From JBELHJ01 sp042091495 (GTDB taxonomy: Bacteria; Bacteroidota; Bacteroidia; Flavobacteriales; Flavobacteriaceae), in contig JBELHJ010000036.1 of assembly GCA_042091495.1 (NCBI GenBank), forward strand, positions 1 through 22,054: a DNA stretch of 22,054 bases, given 5' to 3'. Shown here piece after piece: positions 1 through 6,787 of the stretch (within the stretch, counting starts at the first letter, position 1; each line of letters begins with the position of its first letter). The notes beneath the pieces are model-generated. The model saw only the letters and a list, made by a program, of their open reading frames with translations, made no database searches and had not been told where the DNA came from. The translations under genes and the position numbers were made by a program.

Positions 1-70
1 CGGCACGATTACTTTGCGCTGAGGTTTCAATACATAAAACCAAAAGCATAAATGAGAGGAAATGTTTCAT
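1..70 (-). CDS. 5' fragment of a secreted protein (partial)
   Basis: An ATG at position 70 on the minus strand opens a frame that runs off the left edge of the window. The 23 visible residues begin MKHFLSFMLLVLCIETSAQS, a typical flavobacterial Sec signal peptide: a basic start, a hydrophobic core and a cleavage-like SAQS site. The mature protein lies outside the window, so its function cannot be stated. It diverges from the T9SS surface protein at 278, with a 207-bp A+T-rich gap that must hold both promoters. The call rests only on the signal-peptide pattern and the open frame. Confidence 0.6.
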   Translation of the reverse strand, partial: MKHFLSFMLLVLCIETSAQSNRA

Positions 71-277
71 TGTAAATATCTGTTAATTAGACCTTTATAA
101 TATAAAAATTAATCTGTTAACTTGGTTTTAGCGCTGTAAATTTTTTTAACCAAACGCTTTAGAAATTTAATACCTCGTTGAAATAACTACCACTTTTTGA
201 TATTTAAGTTGTTTTAAATCAATGTATTAGATTAAAAATTATAAATAGTTGTGTATTTTAGAGTAAACAAACTCACC
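71..277. other. Divergent intergenic region
   Basis: This gap lies between the partial minus-strand secreted protein and the plus-strand repeat protein. It is A+T-rich. I found no convincing -33/-7 pair in either direction and no hairpin of note. Promoters for both flanking genes are expected here, but I cannot place them. Confidence 0.4.
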
Positions 278-1948
278 ATGACCAAAATATTATCTTTTCT
301 CCTCATGCCTTTATTGGCTTTTACTCAACATGTATTTAATAACAAACAAGAATTACAAACCGCTGTTGATGAATATACTCAAGATTCAGCATTAGCTATA
401 GCTAACTACGGTGAGATGTATACCTGGGATGTTAGTAATGTCACAGATATGTCTTTTTTATTTGCGGATAAAATATCCTTTAATTCAAATATTAGCACTT
501 GGGATGTTAGTAATGTCATAAATATGTCAATGATGTTTCGAAATGCCATGGCATTTAACACAGATCTAAGTATGTGGAATGTTGGTAATGTAGTGTTTAT
601 GGACCGTATGTTTTATGGTGCTTCATCCTTTAATCAAGATATTGGTTCGTGGAATACTTCTAATGTAGTTGATACTTCTGGTATGTTTAGAGAAGCATCA
701 GCATTTAATCATGACATAGATTCTTGGAGTATGTCTCAAAACACAAATATGAGTTACATGTTTGCAGGTGCAACGTCATTCAATCAATACATAGGTTCAT
801 GGGATGTAAGCAGAGTAACTTCAATGGCAAGCATGTTTAAAGATGCTGTCACATACAATCAGGATATAAGCACTTGGGATACTTCAAGTGTAACTTCAAT
901 GGTAAGTATGTTTAAAGAAGCCATTTCCTTTAATCAACCTTTAGATCAGTGGAATACATCTAAGGTTACTTCAATGCAATCTATGTTTAATAATGCTCAG
1001 AGTTTCAATCAAGATATAAGTTTTTGGAATGTTATTAATGTTACCAATATGAATACAATGTTCAAAGACGCTTCATCTTTCAATCAAGGCATAGGTTCAT
1101 GGGATGTAAGTAGTGTTACCGAAATGGGATCCATGTTTAGTGGTGCATCATCATTTGATAAGGATATAGGCTCATGGAATGTAAGTGAAGTAACCTCAAT
1201 GACTAACATGTTTCAGTATGCTAGTAGTTTTAACCAAGACATAAGTTTGTGGGATACCAGTAGGGTTAATAATATGCGTTATATGTTCCTTGGGGCATCT
1301 TCATTCAATCAACCTATTGGTTCGTGGAATGTTAGTAAGGTTGGTGTTATGTCTTATATGTTTAAAAATGCTAGTGCTTTTAATCAGGATTTAAGTGGTT
1401 GGAACACCTCTAATGTTTACGAAATGGCAGACATGTTTTATCAAGCTACACAATTTGACCAAGATTTAAGCACTTGGGATTTTAGGTTGATTACAGACCT
1501 TTCAGGGTTTTTAAGTTATTCTAATATGTCTACACTCCATGTTGATGCCTTATTACAATCTTTTGCAGTGCAATACGAAATGGGTAATTATAAAAATGAA
1601 AACATAACTTTTGGCGCCCAATCTCTAACTTATTGTGATAGAGCTGTTTTTGATTTTTTGGTTAACCAAAAGGGGTGGAGTTTTAATAGTATTACCAATG
1701 ACTGTAGTGATTTAAGTAATAATACCTTTCATGAGCAGCTAAAAATTTATCCTAATCCTACATCAAGTACTATAACTATCAATGCTAATTTTTCTAAAGC
1801 ACAGGTTTATAGCCTTTCAGGACAACTTTTATTTTCAACCATTAGTAAGCAAGTTGATTTTTCAAGCCAGTATCCTGGAGTTTATGTTATCCATTTATTT
1901 GATAAGTTTTCACAAACTGTTGGACATTTAAAAGTAGTTAAGCATTAA
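278..1948 (+). CDS. T9SS-secreted surface protein with 15 BspA/DUF285-type 25-residue repeats
   Basis: Predicted secreted or surface-attached repeat protein of 556 aa. The start at 278 gives MTKILSFLLMPLLAFTQ, a clean signal peptide. An in-frame GTG at 251 would add nine residues ahead of it and is less likely. From about residue 50 to 424 there are fifteen tandem units of exactly 25 residues, of the form W(D/N)VSxVTxMxxMFxxAxxFNQDI; the first Trp codon is at 425 and the fifteenth at 1475. This matches the BspA-like/DUF285 leucine-rich surface repeat family known from Listeria, Mycoplasma and Bacteroidota. The C-terminus (about residues 485-556) has the type A T9SS sorting domain: an IYPNPTSS start, a LSGQ turn and a PGVYVI strand. 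The family is usually linked to adhesion or surface display, but the ligand here is unknown. No clear terminator follows it; the downstream gap holds unusual repeats instead. Confidence 0.88.
   Translation: MTKILSFLLMPLLAFTQHVFNNKQELQTAVDEYTQDSALAIANYGEMYTWDVSNVTDMSFLFADKISFNSNISTWDVSNVINMSMMFRNAMAFNTDLSMWNVGNVVFMDRMFYGASSFNQDIGSWNTSNVVDTSGMFREASAFNHDIDSWSMSQNTNMSYMFAGATSFNQYIGSWDVSRVTSMASMFKDAVTYNQDISTWDTSSVTSMVSMFKEAISFNQPLDQWNTSKVTSMQSMFNNAQSFNQDISFWNVINVTNMNTMFKDASSFNQGIGSWDVSSVTEMGSMFSGASSFDKDIGSWNVSEVTSMTNMFQYASSFNQDISLWDTSRVNNMRYMFLGASSFNQPIGSWNVSKVGVMSYMFKNASAFNQDLSGWNTSNVYEMADMFYQATQFDQDLSTWDFRLITDLSGFLSYSNMSTLHVDALLQSFAVQYEMGNYKNENITFGAQSLTYCDRAVFDFLVNQKGWSFNSITNDCSDLSNNTFHEQLKIYPNPTSSTITINANFSKAQVYSLSGQLLFSTISKQVDFSSQYPGVYVIHLFDKFSQTVGHLKVVKH
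425..1549 (+). repeat. Coding tandem repeat, 15 x 75 bp
   Basis: The DNA encoding the DUF285-like repeats keeps a strict 75-bp period. The Trp codon that opens each unit falls at 425 + 75n, from 425 to 1475, with no indel. Units have diverged in nucleotide sequence but keep the protein pattern, so selection on the fold is likelier than recent slippage. The last unit is degenerate after its Trp-Asp. Confidence 0.85.
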
Positions 1949-1967
1949 GCCATATTATTTAAAAACC

Positions 1968-2055
1968 TCTAAAGTGGACTCTAGGTAGACTCTAAGTGGG
2001 GGTTAAGTGGGGTAAACGTAGGCTAACAGTACAGGAACAGTGGGCTTAAAGTAGG
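1968..2055. repeat. Degenerate 11-bp tandem array, 8 units
   Basis: Eight consecutive 11-bp units share the loose consensus CTHWAAGTRGG. The GT dinucleotide falls at 1974, 1985, 1996, 2007, 2018, 2029, 2040 and 2051, an exact 11-bp step every time. Position 5 is A in six units, and position 10 is G in seven. Because 11 is not a multiple of three, this is not a protein repeat. It starts about 20 bp after the stop codon of the upstream gene. Its function is unknown; helical phasing suggests a protein-binding array or a decayed minisatellite. Confidence 0.7.
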
Positions 2056-2066
2056 TGAAAGCCTAC
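2018..2066. repeat. Inverted repeat closing the 11-bp array
   Basis: GTAGGCT at 2018-2024 is the exact reverse complement of AGCCTAC at 2060-2066, with 35 nt between the arms. The right arm ends just past the last unit of the 11-bp array. A seven-base match over this distance could be chance. Confidence 0.3.
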
Positions 2067-2075
2067 AACTAAAAA

Positions 2076-2138
2076 GTGACATATAGTGCCAAAAGTGACA
2101 TTTGTGCCAATTTGTGACATTTTTACCATCTGGTGACA
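2076..2138. repeat. Iteron-like 19-bp array, GTGACA x 4
   Basis: GTGACA occurs at 2076, 2095, 2114 and 2133, an exact 19-bp step. Between copies lies a second motif, GTGCCAA, at 2086 and 2104, degenerating to TTACCAT near 2123. The half-steps are therefore about 9.5 bp, roughly one helical turn. The array ends 161 bp before the start codon at 2300. It could be an operator array for that gene or a continuation of the 11-bp array just upstream. No known regulator site was recognised. Confidence 0.65.
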
Positions 2139-2299
2139 CTCAAAGGTGTTTTTAAATTTCTCCAGACTCGATTCAGCATTATTTTTGTTTAAATTATATG
2201 TAATGGATAACCATGTAAATATTTGATTAACAATTATTTAATTCGGAATTTTTCTTAAAAAGTAGTTTATTTAGGTTTTAATAATTAAAACTTATAACA

Positions 2300-2998
2300 A
2301 TGAAAAAACTAACTTCACTACTGTTTTTATTATGCATGACATTTGGCTATGCACAAATACCATCTTTTACGGTACAATACTTTGATGCGAAGCCTTGGCA
2401 ACAATCAGAAATTGCAGAAATTTTTGATAACTTTTATGAAGGCGTGACCTTTAAATCTGGGGGACTTTATTTAGAGCGCTTAGGTTCTGGTAATACCGAA
2501 GGGTCTCACCGTATTGTTTATTTTGGGGATTCTGAAAACTGGGGGATGGAAGATGGCCAAAAAACCCGTGAACAACGCATCGCTTTTTGGCGTGAATTCA
2601 CAGATAATGTTGATGATATGGGGGCAAGGTATACAGGTAGAATATTAGATTATCAAGGTGAGGGTTCACCAGATTCCTATGGCTATGTTCAGATTTATGA
2701 GCTTAAAGTAGCCGACCCTGATAGCTTTTTAAAAGCCCACAAGAAATTAGTATCTCAACTTAGCAAAACTATGGAAGGCCGCCCTGTGGCTTTTGGGACC
2801 TATGATATTGGTTTGCCAGGAGGTGCTTCACATTGGGTAGCTGTGGCTTATAAAGGCGTTGGGGATAATTTAAAAATGAAAGTTGCTACAGAACAGTTTA
2901 AAAAAGAATGGAGCACCTATTTCGAGGATAGAGGCGAAGCTGAACAAACGGGTAATTTTGATCTAAGAATTCTTAAAACCTATGGTAGTTTTGACTAA
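2300..2998 (+). CDS. Secreted protein with two internally repeated ferredoxin-fold-like halves, function unknown
   Basis: A 232-aa protein starting with a signal peptide (MKKLTSLLFLLCMTFGYAQ). I do not recognise a named family. The two halves can be aligned by eye. Residues about 22-118 and 124-230 each run from a strand and helix, through a short glycine-bearing segment (GLYLERLGSGNTEGSH and GTYDIGLPGGASHW), a strand (RIVYFG and VAVAYKG), a long helix containing an aromatic-rich F(W/K)xE stretch, to a final strand ending in DYQG or KTYG. That order fits a duplicated dimeric alpha/beta barrel (ABM or NIPSNAP-like ferredoxin fold); this is inference. There is no lipobox and no T9SS tail, so a periplasmic location is likely. 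It appears monocistronic and ends before a hairpin terminator shared with the convergent gene. Confidence 0.7.
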   Translation: MKKLTSLLFLLCMTFGYAQIPSFTVQYFDAKPWQQSEIAEIFDNFYEGVTFKSGGLYLERLGSGNTEGSHRIVYFGDSENWGMEDGQKTREQRIAFWREFTDNVDDMGARYTGRILDYQGEGSPDSYGYVQIYELKVADPDSFLKAHKKLVSQLSKTMEGRPVAFGTYDIGLPGGASHWVAVAYKGVGDNLKMKVATEQFKKEWSTYFEDRGEAEQTGNFDLRILKTYGSFD

Positions 2999-3017
2999 TA
3001 GAATTGAAGTATAATTC

Positions 3018-3050
3018 AAAAAAAAAGCACAACTCTAGAGTTGTGCTTTT
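3018..3050. terminator. Bidirectional hairpin terminator
   Basis: A perfect 28-nt palindrome spans 3023-3050, with core GCACAACTCTAGAGTTGTGC. On the minus strand it is followed by a run of nine T (complement of A at 3018-3026); on the plus strand by four T. It lies between the convergent genes at 2300 (+) and 3499 (-) and can serve both. Confidence 0.8.
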
Positions 3051-3166
3051 AACTAACTAACCAAAATTAATCTAATGAAAAACTTATATACTTAAATTAC
3101 GTAGATTGTTGTGGTTTATTGTGTATTTAACAAACTTTAACAATTTGATAATTAAATGTATACTTG

Positions 3167-3499
3167 TTAAGGGACATTGATTTTTACCGGAATTTTAAAT
3201 AATTTTTTTGTAGTGTTCGTTTTTAGCTTCTTGTAGTTTAAAGCGCCTTTTATGTAACGATCAATTAGTTTATTTTCTGTAGCAACATTAATGACTAAAA
3301 TTTCATTCTTTTTGTTAACCATAAAAGTCACTATGGTCGTGGTGTCTTTGTCAAGTTTAAAATTTGGTTTTTTAAGAAGCGATTCAATTTCTTCTTTAAC
3401 ACCATCTGTTTTAGTTGGTGTAATTGATGGGGCTGCATTTAATGAAAAGCTAACCAAAAGAATGGCTAATCCGCTAAGTAGGTGTTTAAAAAATTTCAT
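3167..3499 (-). CDS. Small secreted protein, TonB-C-like fold possible
   Basis: A 110-aa protein with a signal peptide (MKFFKHLLSGLAILLVSFSLNAAP) and a mature part of about 85 residues. The stretch TIVTFMVNKKNEILVINV, followed by a helix-like segment and a final strand KLFKIPVKI, resembles the short TonB C-terminal-like proteins common in Flavobacteriaceae, in which a beta-strand, Asn-Lys-Lys turn and strand precede a helix. There is no TonB N-terminal membrane anchor or proline-rich spacer, so it is not an energy-transducing TonB. Its function is unknown; a periplasmic location is expected. It diverges from the GH18 gene at 3686 and converges on the gene ending at 2998. Confidence 0.7.
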   Translation of the reverse strand: MKFFKHLLSGLAILLVSFSLNAAPSITPTKTDGVKEEIESLLKKPNFKLDKDTTTIVTFMVNKKNEILVINVATENKLIDRYIKGALNYKKLKTNTTKKLFKIPVKINVP

Positions 3500-3588
3500 G
3501 ATGTACGTTTTTTGATTGATGTACTATTAAGACGATTATCTTTTAGAGTTGTTACATTTTAAATGTGTTTTTAACGTTTTTTAACACC

Positions 3589-3634
3589 AGCGCCACTTTT
3601 GTTAACACAATATTCACGAAAGCTATGTGGTGCT
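3589..3634. repeat. Inverted repeat between divergent genes
   Basis: AGCGCCAC at 3589-3596 pairs with GTGGTGCT at 3627-3634 with one G-T wobble and a 30-nt spacer. It sits upstream of both the minus-strand small secreted protein and the plus-strand GH18 gene. It might be an operator, or chance. Confidence 0.25.
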
Positions 3635-3685
3635 AATCTAATCTGCTATATTGTCATCCTACAATAACAGATAATTGAAAGAACC

Positions 3686-4972
3686 ATGATTAAAAAGAAC
3701 ATCTGCTATCTACTAACACTCATTTTTATACTTTTATTTAATTCGGCATTTCATGCACAGGCAGTAGATCCCAATCGTCACATTCCTATTACCGCTTTTT
3801 GGTGGAATGGCGGTTGGGACCATTACGATGGTGCTGCATTAGAACATGTAGACGAGTTGATTATTTTTGCCATAGCAGCAGACAGAGATACTGGCGCGCT
3901 ATTGGAACACCCAGAAAGTACCTCAGAGGAGCGTATTTACATTAAAGGGAAAACCGAAAAAGGTCTTACCTCTTCCATGTTGAGACAAATCACTCAAGAT
4001 GCTCAAAAATATGGAACTAAACTTACTATTGGGATGAATGGTATGGGTCAAAAGGAGAAATATTTTAATGATTTGGTTAGAAATAATAAGCAAGAAATTT
4101 TTGCAGCTAACATGTTAGCCTTTTGTAAAGAGTGGGGTATTTCTGCAATTGACATAGATTATGAACATGTTAAAAACGAGGATGATAAAGTGTTTTTAAC
4201 TGCTATTGTTACCGCTTTAAGGGATGCGTTTCATCCAGAAGGGCTTCATGTAACTGGAGCTTTTGGTGCAAGTCGTGATACCGTGAATGAATGGTTAAGG
4301 GATAATCATCAACTACTAGATCAAATTAATTTGATGTCATACACCCAAACACCATCTTGGATTGAAGATAAGTATGGCATTTTATTTAATACCTATGGTA
4401 TACCTAAAGAAAAGGTGTTTTTAGGCATGGGTTTTTACGGTAAAGGTAAAGACAGCGAAAACAGAAACTGGAGTGTAGATTATAGGAATATTGTAAAAGC
4501 TATAGATTTAGATAATACAGAAAACACCTTTTCATACCCACACCCTACAATTGCAAATGAGTTTATAGAGTTAACTTATAACAACAGCGAGCAGTATGTG
4601 GCTGAAAAGGTTAACTATGTGCGCCAAAATAATTTGGGAGGCATGATGGTTTGGGCTTTAAACCATGATGTCCCTATGGATGACGAAACTTACAGCTCTA
4701 GGATTAAATATTTAAGAGCTCAAACCAATGCAATTCTGAGTACCTCTCATCCAGAATTAGAAGCGATTGATATCTATCCTACTTTAGTTAAAGATATTAT
4801 AGAAGTTTCAAAAATGCCTAATGGCACTCCTTATAAAGTGGTTTCATTTTCAGGTCAAGAAGTGCTATCAGGAAAATTAAGGGGCACACAGTTAAATCTA
4901 AGTAACCTTAAAAAAGGGGGCTATGTGTTGCTTCTTAATAACACTTACCACATAAAAATTATTAAGCAATAG
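3686..4972 (+). CDS. Glycoside hydrolase family 18 protein with T9SS sorting domain
   Basis: A 428-aa secreted GH18 (chitinase or endo-beta-N-acetylglucosaminidase-like) enzyme, expected to cut N-acetylglucosamine-containing glycans outside the cell. A signal peptide spans residues 1-25. The barrel shows the active-site strand SAIDIDYE (153-160), with catalytic acid Glu160 and Asp156/Asp158; NLMSYT (215-220), which carries the substrate-contacting Tyr; FLGMGFYGKGK (245-255); and MMVWALNHD (320-328), which carries the conserved barrel Trp. The canonical DGxDxDxE motif has Ser153-Ala154 in place of the first Asp-Gly. The catalytic pair is intact, so activity is still likely. Residues about 360-428 form a T9SS type A C-terminal domain (IYPTLVKDIIEV, FSGQEV, LKKGGYVLLL). 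The gene looks monocistronic and ends at a strong terminator. Confidence 0.88.
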   Translation: MIKKNICYLLTLIFILLFNSAFHAQAVDPNRHIPITAFWWNGGWDHYDGAALEHVDELIIFAIAADRDTGALLEHPESTSEERIYIKGKTEKGLTSSMLRQITQDAQKYGTKLTIGMNGMGQKEKYFNDLVRNNKQEIFAANMLAFCKEWGISAIDIDYEHVKNEDDKVFLTAIVTALRDAFHPEGLHVTGAFGASRDTVNEWLRDNHQLLDQINLMSYTQTPSWIEDKYGILFNTYGIPKEKVFLGMGFYGKGKDSENRNWSVDYRNIVKAIDLDNTENTFSYPHPTIANEFIELTYNNSEQYVAEKVNYVRQNNLGGMMVWALNHDVPMDDETYSSRIKYLRAQTNAILSTSHPELEAIDIYPTLVKDIIEVSKMPNGTPYKVVSFSGQEVLSGKLRGTQLNLSNLKKGGYVLLLNNTYHIKIIKQ

Positions 4973-4996
4973 CTTTACTATTACATATAACTTATT

Positions 4997-5020
4997 AAGC
5001 GCCTTTAAGGCGCTTTTTTT
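4997..5020 (+). terminator. Rho-independent terminator of the GH18 gene
   Basis: Stem AAGCGCCTT/AAGGCGCTT around a one-base centre (4997-5015) is followed by a T run to 5020. It lies about 25 bp after the GH18 stop codon. Confidence 0.85.
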
Positions 5021-5363
5021 ATGCTTTATATCTAGAGTTTAAAGAGCATGCATTTCCGTAGGATACATTTTTTCACAGTTAAATTGATTGGAATTTTTAT
5101 TTCGTCTAAAGTTTTTTTGCGCTTTTTAAATAAAAAATCTACACAAATTGGCATCCTGTCGATTTAAAAATATCTCAAAATACACTTGGGCTAAATTCAT
5201 AATTGAACACAAGAAATACGTCTTAACTAAGGCCTTAAATCAAGACTATTCATTTCTGTTTTCACGGGATATCTCGTGCAAGTGATGTGGGTTTGAAGTA
5301 CTCCCTATTAAACAGGCTTCCTCTTTAACTAACACCGCCAGATTCAAATCTGGTAAAACAATT
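5021..5363 (+). other. Long 5' leader or intergenic gap with hairpins
   Basis: This gap of 343 bp lies between the GH18 terminator and the gene at 5364. The first 240 bp show nothing recognisable. The last 100 bp contain a hairpin at 5263-5278 (CACGGG, ATAT loop, CTCGTG, one G-U pair) and a second at 5338-5353 (CCAGATT, CA loop, AATCTGG), whose 3' arm ends 10 nt before the ATG. This could be a structured leader or a small RNA. I matched it to no known riboswitch. Confidence 0.4.
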
Positions 5364-5726
5364 ATGAAATTTTTGATAACAACTTTACTTATGGTATTTA
5401 CCATGACAACAGCTCAAGGGCAATTAATAAAAAATAATATGTGGGCCGCCGACAAACAAATGCATTTTGAAGCAGGTGCCATGATTGGAAGTCTGACTTA
5501 CGCTGTTGTAGCCGAAACTACAAACTCCAAAAAGAAAGCGTTTTTATATTCTATGCTGGCTACATCCATGGCAGGACTAGCCAAAGAATTGGTAGACACG
5601 CAACCAGGCGGTTCTGGTTTTGATTCTGCAGATCTAGGAGCTACCGCACTTGGCGGACTTACCGTAGGTATGACTTTTGAAATATTTAATAAGAAAAAGC
5701 GACAGGATTTTATTGTGTCCCGATAA
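5364..5726 (+). CDS. DUF2279/YfiM-like small envelope protein
   Basis: A 120-aa protein with an N-terminal signal or membrane segment (residues 1-19, MKFLITTLLMVFTMTTAQG). The mature part carries WAADKQMHFEAGAMIGS (28-44), a hydrophobic stretch near 60-70, KELVDTQPGGSGFDSADLGA (75-94) and a C-terminal glycine-rich hydrophobic stretch. The DKxxHF, KExxD and sDl spacing resembles the DUF2279/YfiM predicted periplasmic proteins, whose biochemical role is not known. The conserved His, Glu and Asp could bind metal, but that is inference. The next gene starts 28 nt after its stop, so the two are probably co-transcribed. Confidence 0.6.
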   Translation: MKFLITTLLMVFTMTTAQGQLIKNNMWAADKQMHFEAGAMIGSLTYAVVAETTNSKKKAFLYSMLATSMAGLAKELVDTQPGGSGFDSADLGATALGGLTVGMTFEIFNKKKRQDFIVSR

Positions 5727-5754
5727 CTATTGTTTAACCTCAAATCTAACTGTT

Positions 5755-6282
5755 ATGAATCTATTTATGAATTATTATAAAACGCCGGTTTTTTTATTGT
5801 TTTTATTAATGAGTATTACTTTGATCAATGCTCAGGAACGTGTGGGTATTTCTGTTTACCAAGATGTGCGCATGGCGCTTACTGGAGATGATTATTATGA
5901 AGCAGGTACTTTAGATGTTTTGGTAAAAGCCAAATTTCAAGGCATACAAAAGCGTCTTGGCTATATGTTTGTTGCACCAGAATTTGAGTATTCTGATTTA
6001 GAGGGTATTTATAAGCGCTATGCAGTTAATGCAGGTTTTACTTTCAATACGCTTGGTGACCCCCCTGTGGAAATATCTTTATCTGCGGGTTATGGGTGGA
6101 TAGATCGCTGGGGTAAAAGTATGTTTAGTTTTAATGCGCAAGGTGAGGTAGCCTACCGTATAAATTCCAGATTAAAAATTGTGCTTTTGAGTCAATTCAC
6201 AGAGCGCTCTGATTTAACTTGGCGTTATGGTGATGAGGTTATTCGGTTTAGTGGATTTATGGGAATAGAATTTTCGATATAA
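5755..6282 (+). CDS. Probable small outer-membrane beta-barrel protein
   Basis: The open frame extends upstream to 5677, but that would overlap the preceding gene. The ATG at 5755 (or 5767) gives a good signal peptide, NYYKTPVFLLFLLMSITLINAQ, so 5755 is chosen (175 aa). The mature 145 residues are built of alternating amphipathic strands rich in aromatic and glycine residues (RLGYMFVAPEFEYSD, YAVNAGFTFNTL, EISLSAGYGWIDRW, LKIVLLSQFTERSD). The protein ends FSGFMGIEFSI, and a C-terminal aromatic-hydrophobic strand of this kind is typical of outer-membrane barrels. Size suggests about eight strands. No specific family was recognised. It follows the DUF2279-like gene by 28 nt and is closed by a terminator. 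Confidence 0.6.
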   Translation: MNLFMNYYKTPVFLLFLLMSITLINAQERVGISVYQDVRMALTGDDYYEAGTLDVLVKAKFQGIQKRLGYMFVAPEFEYSDLEGIYKRYAVNAGFTFNTLGDPPVEISLSAGYGWIDRWGKSMFSFNAQGEVAYRINSRLKIVLLSQFTERSDLTWRYGDEVIRFSGFMGIEFSI

Positions 6283-6314
6283 CTCTCTAAATATTTGTTT
6301 TTGTATTAATATAG

Positions 6315-6339
6315 ACCCTGTTTTCTCAGGGTTTTTTTT
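6315..6339 (+). terminator. Rho-independent terminator after the barrel gene
   Basis: Stem ACCCTG/CAGGGT with a TTTTCT loop (6315-6332) is followed by a T run to 6339 on the plus strand. The T run overlaps the stop codon of the convergent umuD-like gene. On the minus strand the hairpin has no T run, so it serves the plus-strand operon. Confidence 0.8.
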
Positions 6340-6787
6340 ATACTTTTTTAATGACATGTGTAACGATTCCCCAGATTTGAAAATGATTTTCCTCATTGAC
6401 TTTTATGGGGTCGTATTTTGGATTTTCAGGAATTAAAAAAACACCTTCTGTAGTTACTTTAAGACGCTTTACTGTAAATTCTCCATCTATAAAACATACG
6501 GCTATTTTATTATGCTCAGGGTTTTGACTTCGGTCAACAATTAATAAATCACCGTCATCCAGACCAGCACCAATCATAGACTGTCCGCTAACTTTAGCAT
6601 AGAACGTTGCCTCTTTATTTTTAACCAGGACCTTGTCCAGACTTATTTTTTGTTCGTTGTGGTCTTCTGCAGGAGAAGGAAAACCAGCAGATATGCCCTC
6701 ACTCGCTAAAGCAATGGGGTGTGGGGTAGAGTCGTCTGGTTTGAAAAGCTCTATAGCATTGGATGGGGTTAAAAATTTTATTGGCAT
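6338..6787 (-). CDS. umuD: UmuD-like S24 family autoprotease, pol V accessory subunit
   Basis: A 149-aa protein of the UmuD/LexA S24 peptidase family. After RecA-stimulated self-cleavage, UmuD' joins UmuC to form translesion DNA polymerase V. The cleavage region reads SAGFPSPAED, with Ala34-Gly35 as the scissile pair where E. coli UmuD has Cys-Gly. The catalytic Ser70 lies in VSGQSMIGAG and the Lys107 base in DGEFTVKRL, the normal spacing for the Ser-Lys dyad. There is no helix-turn-helix domain, which separates it from LexA. The start ATG overlaps the end of the upstream umuC by 10 nt (ATGCCAATAA), so translation is probably coupled. SOS control is expected, but no LexA box was identified. 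Confidence 0.92.
   Translation of the reverse strand: MPIKFLTPSNAIELFKPDDSTPHPIALASEGISAGFPSPAEDHNEQKISLDKVLVKNKEATFYAKVSGQSMIGAGLDDGDLLIVDRSQNPEHNKIAVCFIDGEFTVKRLKVTTEGVFLIPENPKYDPIKVNEENHFQIWGIVTHVIKKV

Larger units (their letters stand above)
1949..2299. other. Gene-free gap with two phased repeat arrays
   Basis: No open frame of useful length is present. The first part holds an 11-bp periodic array (1968-2055) and the second a 19-bp periodic array (2076-2138), each listed separately. The last 150 bp are plain A+T-rich sequence that should contain the promoter of the gene at 2300; I could not identify its -33 or -7 element. Confidence 0.6.

Noticed and set aside
251..277. GTG start nine codons upstream of the repeat protein
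   Set aside because: It would put polar residues ahead of a clean signal peptide; the ATG at 278 fits better.
425..1549. CRISPR-like regular repeat
   Set aside because: The 75-bp repeat is coding, in frame and encodes DUF285-type units; there are no spacers.
1968..2138. CRISPR array or replication origin
   Set aside because: Units are 11 and 19 bp, degenerate and without spacers. No dnaA, rep gene or DnaA boxes accompany the iteron-like repeats.
3127..3142. TTAACA pair resembling a Pho box
   Set aside because: Spacing is 10 bp rather than 11, and it lies between the 3' ends of convergent genes, so it cannot be a promoter operator.
5048..5167. 39-codon open frame starting MHFRRIHFFT
   Set aside because: Short, directly after a terminator, no recognisable domain or signal peptide and no support for translation; expected by chance.
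5338..5353. tRNA-like arm CCAGATTCAAATCTGG
   Set aside because: No acceptor, D or anticodon arms could be built around it; it is a simple hairpin.
5677..5754. Upstream extension of the barrel gene
   Set aside because: It overlaps the preceding gene in another frame and would bury the signal peptide; the ATG at 5755 is used.
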